Assembly (NCBI RefSeq): GCF_022605725.1 | Contig: NC_065553.1 | Coordinates: forward strand, 4,216,001-4,280,000 | Source of the DNA: Anthonomus grandis grandis | Lineage: Eukaryota > Arthropoda > Insecta > Coleoptera > Curculionidae | Length of the DNA stretch: 64,000 nt | Direction: 5' to 3' | Shown: one piece after another, positions 38,001-47,000 of the stretch | Position numbering within the stretch: the first letter of the stretch is position 1 | Layout: each line of letters starts with the position of its first letter | Program-made: the position numbers and the translations under genes | Notes under the pieces: generated by a model | Told to the model about the DNA's origin: nothing | The model's input: only the letters and a program-made list of their open reading frames with translations | Database searches by the model: none

Positions 38001-41000
38001 CTTATTTTTTTGGGTGGACCATAAAGTTTGACGTGTGCTCTTACCAACATATGGGAAAGTCCGCGGGAAGGTGGAAAATGAAAATCGTTACCGATCTTGA
38101 CAAGTCAAAGATTCCATTCCACACTCAAAGCAGACAAACGTGAAGTTAGCCACATATGGAAAAGAAGGAACCAACGAGAGCAGACACCAATAAATCAAAA
38201 ATGATACAAGAAATCCGCGGTGTAACGATACTAGCGCCGCCAGTATACAAAACACTTGATCCACTTATAAATTTGAGATGAGCAATAGAAATGAATTTTG
38301 GTTATATATATATCATTAAAAATTGTTGCTTTATTTACTTGGTAATTGAAAATAATCTATATTATGATATATTTACGTAATGAATGGAGCATTTGCTTTA
38401 CGTATTTTAACAAAAATTAAATTAAATGGAAAAATAAAATGTATATAGTATATTGAATATTATTTATATGACGTGTGTAAGTACTAACATTAACACGAAT
38501 AAACAATTTGAATGTGAATAAAAATTGAAGTTTCAATCACATGCTCAATTGAGCAGTGAAAACTTTTGAGGAACTGTTCTGTGGACCACATTTCTCTCCT
38601 ACCTTTAAGATTTTCTCCAGTGATATCCCAGAAATGTTTAAGAACTAGGGATATCTTTGTGTTATAAGAATTGTTCTGCTCCATTAGATTTTGTAAAGTT
38701 TACCCCCCGCCCCCCTTTCAGCTCCCTGGGCCTATGGAACCATTGCTTTTTATGCTAAACATGTAAAAGTTTTACCCCGAACTTCTTTTAATACAGTTAG
38801 TCTGGCTGCCTTCTAACTTGTTTAATTTTCTTCCCTTTCTCTCGCCCTTGTGCCCGACACTCAAAAACAAAGTGCCTCTCCCATTCACTAGAAACCGCGT
38901 CCTTATTCCCCAAGTTGTAAAAACAACTCTTACGGCTTAATTATTAAAAAAAAACATGGAAAAGTATTTCCCGACAGTTAGGCTCGTTTTAATTGGCGCA
39001 AAGTGGCCGCCACCACAAAGATCTCTAAGTTAGCCGGCCGCCATAAAGCCAACTTTAGGGCTGATATTGTGGAGTGTGGAGGGGTAATTAAATTACGCCA
39101 AAGGGTGAAAACGATATTCTGACGCTCGTTATGCAAATACGACAGGAGAGGGCTAGAACGCAGTTTTATTTGATGCGACTGGCGTGTATTGCAAGGGGAG
39201 GAAGAAATGTCGAATGAAATCAAATTAAATGTTTTTTTTTTGTGCTGGCTTAATTGGAATGCAGGCAATTTAGCAATATACAGAGGGTATGTAAAGTTTG
39301 AGCTATGTACAGAGAGAGAAATCAGGGTGTCTCGAATCGCAGTATCCAAACTTTAACAGCGCATTCTGTGTTAAAAATAATCCCTAAAGTCTGAAAAAAT
39401 ACAATTTAGTCATAACTTTCTTATTACTAGAGATATTTTTTTTTATGAAATTTGGTACAGGCATTTTGAGTAAAAAAAGGCACTTTTAAAATTTTGTACA
39501 AATTATCAGTGATGTCCGTACGTTATTTTTTATTAAATATTCCTGGTTAATAATAATAATCCGCCACTGTTCAATATAAAAACAAATATTGTTTCTCCTA
39601 AGTCCTCATTCAGCTTGGAGCATATTTGATTCTCTTCCTTTTTTTCGTACGATGCAAGGTTTTGAAATAAAAAAAAATAAAAACCATCACCTGCGGGTTC
39701 TATGTCAGTTTACATTTTTGTAGGAGATATAGACATTAATATTTTGAATTTGCATTATACAAATGTGGTTAAATATTTTGCATTAAAATGGTAACTCCAT
39801 GATTGATAAACCGACGAGAACCTATATGTATTAAAAATACATTTATAAAAAAAGTCGACTATGACAAAATAGAAAGGGCTTTGGAACATGAAACGTGGGA
39901 ACAAATATTAAATTCCGATGATTTCTAATAGATGTCCTACGAATTTCGTAACATCAATTAAATCAATTTTCGAAAACGCCAGCAGCAACTGAAATATTAA
40001 ATATAAAGATCGTAAATTAAAACGCTGGATTACTCTCGGGATAATTAAATCTATTAGCTAATGAAGCTAATAAAACATTTTAAGACTATCGTGATAACCT
40101 GTCAAGATTAATTAATATTATAAAAAATAATTATTTCCCTTCCAAACTGGCGGAAAATAAACATAACATAAAACAAATTGGGAATGAATAACGTAAAATG
40201 TCTAATCTAAAAAAAATTTTGATTCTTTTAAGCTTAGACTAAATGAAACGTAAATAAACTACATTGCATTTACATTAACGACAGCAAACCGACCCAGTTT
40301 TAATTTTTGGTTCTTTTAATGCTCCAATTAAAGAAGTCAGTCAAACAATGTACCTTATTATCAATATTGTGACTACAAAAAAAAAGCAGGTTTCCTGTTT
40401 AGAAATTTTACTTAACGAGGATATTTTTCAATCATTCACTACTTATAATGTTTTACAAAGTAGAATCCCTTATTTCCTATGGAATATTAGTATGGGAAAG
40501 CTATATAATTGCTTGTATGCTTATAATTCACATCTCGGATCCTTGAAAACAATTAAAAATTATTTAGGTAAAATAATTCTTAGAAGCCCAAATTTATCCT
40601 CAACCCATAAATTATATAACACTGAGGTAATTAATGTTAGAACTCTACTAATGTTATACATTTTAATTATTTATGCAAAAATTCAAATAAAAAGGAATAT
40701 ATATCACATAAATAAATATCAAAATCATAGCCAAGTTACACCACTCAATAAAATGTAAAACAACGCTTTGTAGATTACTTTGCCACAAAAATATATAATC
40801 TACTACGGAAAGATGTAAAGGAAATTAAAAAATACAACATATATGAAAACTGCTGTAAGAAATTTATTTTGGAGAATTTACATAAATTTTTATTTATAGA
40901 CAATACTCTGCTTGGTTACTGATTGTTGGTTTTCAAGTGAGCAAAGTGTTGTTCGCAGAAAAGTGTAATTTACAGTTCTCCAAAGCAAAATAAGCACTTA

Positions 41001-44000
41001 TTGTCAGGGTCGCTCTTATGCTTATTTATGTTATATATGCTTATGAATATTTCTCACCATGCCTATCAGACAAAAAAAGAGTAAGTAGCGTAAGTAGAAA
41101 TATGTATCATCAGTAAAGAAGGTAAACTTGCCTCAAGTTTCCCAAGTTCACAGGTGATCAAAATCACATTACAAAAAACTACTGTGGCAGCTTCACTTTT
41201 ATTGAGTTTCTAATAAAGCCTCTCAAGCATATGAAAATCAGCCATTACTCTCTGATGGGCTCAATTTGGTTATTGCCACTGATTTAAAAAATTAGCATTC
41301 TAGCTTTTCAACAAGCTTGAATAAAGTTGGTAGTAGTGAAATGTACCTACTATTAGTATAATTAGCGCCCATATTTTCACATTTTTTTTAAGAGGAGCAC
41401 ATCAATGTTTCTCTTTAAGACCTCTGAATAATCTTCTGGTATTTATGAAAGATTTTTATCAGTGATTTCTTTCCAGCATACCGATCTGTCTCAATACTTG
41501 GAGAGGCACAGCGGCGGGCTGAATCCCCGCAACGTGCGACTCTTCCTCTTCCAACTTCTGCGAGGACTAAGTTACTGCCACAAGCGCCTGGTGCTGCACC
41601 GGGACGTAAAACCTCAAAACCTTCTCATCTCCGAGTTAGGGGAACTGAAATTGGCCGACTTTGGACTTGCGCGGGCCAAGAGTGTTCCTAGTCATACCTA
41701 CAGGTAAAAACTCATCTTGTTTTTTTTATCACGATTGTTCGCGTCCTGGATTATTGATGGCTAAACTACCTGTACGTTATGACTATAAATAAACTGTTGT
41801 TTTAATATTCTACAGCCACGAAGTAGTAACGTTATGGTATAGACCTCCAGACGTGTTACTCGGCTCGACGGAATACTCTACCAGCCTGGATATGTGGGGC
41901 GTGGGTTGCATTTTCGTGGAAATGATCACCGGAATGGCGATCTTTCCCGGGGTACGGGACACTTACGACCAATTAGATAAAATTTTTAAGGTCGGTGCTT
42001 CGACGCAACCTTTAAACTTTTGTCCTTTACTGAAGTTAACAATTTTTTAGGTGCTAGGAACTCCGACCGAAGAAGACTGGGCCGGTTGCACCCGGCTTCC
42101 GGGGTACAATACACAAAAGTTAGGAAACTACAAGCCGAGACGATTGGGATTGTGCTGGCCGAGGCTTTACGACGTCCTTTATGGTGAGGCCATGGCGACG
42201 GCCCTTTTGCAACTCGATCCGTTAAAGAGGCTGGGCGCTGAAGAGGCCATGCAACATAAGTAAGTCTGAAGATTTTTTATGTAGCTTTTTGTACTTTATT
42301 AATCGGACTAATTGTCCAAATGTATGCGTATTATAGAAAATTCGGTTAATTTGTGAGTAAAAATATAGTTTTGTACATATGTATTACATATCACGGGTTT
42401 ATTAAACAAAATATATATTTTCGTACGCACATACATTATTTTTAAAATTAGTAAAATATTAGACAACTTAATGTCTCTTTGAAACGTTGGCGTAAATAAA
42501 AAAAATTAAAATGAGTTTATTTACTGGAGTTTTATTTGGCTCCATATCCAACTAAACTTAAAACCTTAAACCTTAAAAAAGGTTAATTGTTTACATCATT
42601 TTTTAGAAATATATCGATAAAGTTGGCTACATTTTTCAACTCATCTTATGATGCTATAGTCACATCCCTCGTAAAAACCCTTAATACGAGGCATGTTTTT
42701 AAAGTAAGTACCGTTTTGATATAAAAAATCAACAAGTAGGTTTTTTCAAACAAAACTTTATTAACCTGAAAGAGCATTCTTTCCTCTACTTCTCTACATA
42801 ATTTCCATTATTATTAAGGCACTTGTCTTATCTTGGAACCAGGTTTTGTATGCCGTCGTCAAAGAAGCTTGCCGCCAGACTGGACAACCACTGCTGCACA
42901 GACGTTTTTACTTCTTCGTCATCGGAATGACACTTCCCCGCCAAATGCGTCTTCAGAAACAAATGGTAGTCGCTAGGCGCTAGATCGGGACTGTATGGAG
43001 GATAGTCCAATTATTCCCAGCCAAATGAAGTGATGAGCTCTTGCGTTCGATTTGCTGAATGTGGACGAGCATTATGGTCGAGCAAAACGACGCCTGCACT
43101 CAGCATGCCACGCCTTTTGTTTTGAATTGCGCGGCGCAGTTTTTTTAAAGTTTTACAGTATGCGGTTGCATTGATCGTTTCAATTGCTTTCAAGCCTTTA
43201 GCACAGAGAAAACGAATTACACCACGCACTTCTCGATAGTCGGCAGCATTTTAAAATTACATAAACAAACGAAGACTCTCAAGAAGGCTTCCCAACTGAT
43301 GTAGCTACACTACGCGCATACGCTAAACGGCGACTGCAGCGCTGCGGCGGCGTAATTTAAAAACGGTACTTACTTTAAAAAAATGCCTCGTATTTTGAAG
43401 GCACATTTGAGGTCTGCCTTTTCAAAACGTTGTAAGTGCCATACTTTATCTGTTGTAAAAGTCACAGTACAGAAATTTAAAAAACACCTGGTCTAGGCGG
43501 CTCGGAAAGTCAAAACGTTGTAAATCCCATGTGCAAGTTCAATCCTGAAGAAAGCAGACGGCAACATGCTTTCCACTATTTTCTTATGTTTGCTTTCTTA
43601 TGGGGGTGCTGAGTTTGAGTATGCCTAAAAACATTGGGCTATACCTTCGGGATTACTTCTCGCTGTGTACAAATCTTTAAAAAAAAATGGGAAATATAGA
43701 CCAGGAAGAAAAAAGAGGAGCTTCGAGAACTGCTCGAAACATAAATGAATGGAGAGCTAAGAATATGGAACATATTTCTTTCTTATTATTAGAATTACTG
43801 AAATTAGCCATTACAGTAGGCCCAAGACAGATTACTTACCTCGTTTTACCTCTCCCCCTTAATGTTTTAAAAATGTACAGAGCATTTGAAATATTGAGGT
43901 ATAACCAAATTTTTTTAACTTTAATCTTAGCTTCAGAATGTTGACACCTGTTCTACTTGTGATAATTTGAATATACAATTTTAAAACTCAACTCTTGCTG

Positions 44001-47000
44001 AAAGTGCAAGAAAACAAGTAGATATAGATTTGGACATACTATGTCATAAAATACCAAGTATTATGATTCATACATAATAGCATATGACAATGCAGCAATA
44101 AATTTATTTGCCACAGCTCACCCACTCTCAAATATATTATTCCATACTAGTGTATATAAACTCAGGCATTCATGATTCGGAATAGTTTGATGTTTTTGGC
44201 CTGAAAATTTAGGAGGACGTGGATTACTGGAAGTTGCATATTGTGTCTATAAGTACCTGACATCGCAAATTAAAACTGATAAAAAAAATATGTTGAGTTT
44301 CGAGTTTCCAATGGATTTGGTAAAAATTGTGGCAAACACAAAGCAAAAAATCCTTACACAGTGATGGTTTTCAGCACGGGAAATCTGAGGCACATAAAAA
44401 ACACATCCAAATTACAAATAACTGAAGTTGCTATAAATTTCTACCAAGGTCAGCATTTTTAAAGCAGGAAGATCTATTAACATTTAGGAAAAAAGGACCC
44501 GAAATGGATTGCCAGCCGATAAAGTGACTCACATTAAAGCCATGCTCCCATATTTAGAAGAAAATCATAAAGAGTTTTACAAAAATCCCTGCGATCAATG
44601 TTAATGTTTAGCTTTTCATGATGTATTTTTTTTGTGTTACTCTCCATAATATTTTTTTATTAAAAACTATTTTGTCTTTTTATAATAATAATATGTAACG
44701 ATGAAATATAGTTTGTCTAATTATAAATAATTGTCCTTTTGCTCCCAGTTTTGTTAAGAAAAAAAGAGAGTTGAGACATGGTTGCACATACAACGTTTCG
44801 ACTTGCAACCGTATAAGGCTCTTACTCCGTTGTGGAACTGAGTCACTAATCACTAATATCAGAACAAAATAGTAAAAGTATAAAAAAGGACAGTTCTATA
44901 GAAAATTGTTCTATATCTTTCCTGTAAAATTTAAAAAATGGCATTTAGCACGTTTTAGAAAGGCAGGCCTCAATTAGTGATTGTCATGGACAAAGCCGAT
45001 TTTTCGTCAAAAAGAGGGAGATGTTCTGTTGACCTAAGATGATATTTAATACTTGAACAGAAAAGTTACCTAGCAATGAGAAAAGCAGAACGTTTTTGAC
45101 CGTAACATCTAAATGTATGCCTCGCAAATTTAACAACAATCTAATTTAACAATCCAACAGTTTTTATCTTTAACGTGTTGTAAAGTTTATGTTATTCCAA
45201 AACGACCCAATTATTGGAAGTCGACGGAAACGGTATAGTCCCTAGTATTTAGTTTATTCACCTAAGGCCGGCTGATCTGGTGGATTAAACGTTGGCTCGT
45301 AGACTAATATGAACTAACGCCATTTTGTACATCCTCAGTCTGAAGGAACGATTCAAAGATTTAATCGCACTTTTGAAACCTATTTGAAAATTGCGGTAAA
45401 CTTTAAGTAAACTAACTGGGATACCTGCATACAAACATTCCTGTTGGTATATCATTCTTCTATCGACGAATCTAAAAAAAAAGCAAAGCAGTCTTTGATG
45501 ATGAACTTTGTTTACCTTTGGACATTATTACTGGAAGACTGAAAATCTTGAGGAGTAGTCAACATAACAAAAGCGTTTGCAAACTGTACACGAACAGACA
45601 AGGGATTAACTTCACCTAGAAAGTAACCGAATGAAATAACTGTATAAAATAAAGGCGAATTCTATCGATACTAGCTGAAGGGCAAATCATCAAAGCAAAT
45701 CCAAAAGGATTCAGAAGGTGCATTTCACGTGGTCACAAGAATTAACAATGTGGTGAACCGGATCCAGCGATGTTCAACAACGAAGATGAAAAACTAGGAA
45801 ACTATCTTTTGACATTTGTATCAGTTGTCAGTCTAAGGTTTTAAACTCATTACATGAATACTTTTATTTTAAAAATTGTAATTACAACAATCTTACAAGC
45901 TCTTAAACTTCTGATTTTAGATAATGTAAACACAAGTGCGAACACATTTTCTGACATAATTTATCATAATGTATCAATATCGTCCGGCTAACGCCTTTTC
46001 ATCACTAGGGTGGGCCCATCTATGACCGTGGAGTAGTTGATTGATCAAATTTGAGAGCAGTATTATGAAAATGTAAATTCGTTAATTCTCTTAGTTTTTG
46101 TACTGTTTTGCTTTTAGTTCTACTTATGTTTAGATAAATATTTTCAAATTCTATAGGGTCTAGTTTTTAGTAGTTAATCTTATTTGAGAGTCCTATTAGA
46201 GCCTATTGGTCCTATGAGGCTCCTGTTGTTTAAGTTTTCTACTTTTTTGTATTTTTTTTATATTTTGAGTTTTGTTTGAGAGCTACTAATATTCTAACTT
46301 AGTTTTTTATTTGTTATTTTAAATAGTGAAATGTGTGTGATTTGTTAAGGAAATTTCATTTTTATTTATATATGACATGATTTACACTTGAACTGCAAGA
46401 GCATAATTGCTGGAGATGCAAATTATAGCCCCATTTTTAATTACTAGATTTTCCAATAATTGGAGGAGAGATTACATTTCCCAAAGGGTTCAGAGACATT
46501 TTTACCATTAAATTTTAAGTTTAACCACTAAAAATTATATATGAAAAAAATATTAAAAGTAGTAAGTTTTATTTTCTTTTTAAATTTTAAGTCTTTGCGG
46601 AAAGTTTCTGTGATTTAGCTCTACAAGGCCAAAAGTTGCTATGCTATATATGGTGACAATAAAATGATTAAACAAAAATACATATTTTGCGCCTGATGAT
46701 TATCTAAAGTGAGCGAAAAACTTATAACCATACAAGTTAAAGTGGGACTTTGACTTTGTGTTTTTGTTTGTTTTTCAAAAGGTAAACTGTTTTTTTTTTG
46801 GCAAATCCAAAATACAGAAGAGAGAAGAGGTCAATCAACTTTTTCTAATCCCCCGACGGTATAGCTATAAATTTGAAAAATAACCTTATGCTTGTAAATG
46901 ATGTATGTATTATCATAAGCTCACTCAATACATTAAAAAAAAATACATACCTATTCTTATATTCTTTTTTATTTTCAGATATTTTGAGGGGTTACCAACG

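Larger units (their letters stand above)
33641..41476 (+). other. Third visible intron (7.8 kb)
   Basis: The intron runs from gtaagt to ttccag. Apart from the LINE fragments listed at about 34090-34240, 35500-36160 and 40340-40930, I find no gene. The stretch 37480-38290 has purine-rich retroelement-like composition but no reading frame I can assign. The stretch 38690-39370 is GC-richer, with a C-run near 38703 and repeated GGCCGCC words, and looks like unique intronic sequence. AT-rich 36200-37480 and 39380-40330 show nothing further. Confidence 0.7.

Noticed and set aside
45310..45800. Endogenous retrovirus or errantivirus interpretation of the gypsy integrase.
   Set aside because: No envelope, LTR, primer site or other pol domains are visible; only a decayed integrase fragment.
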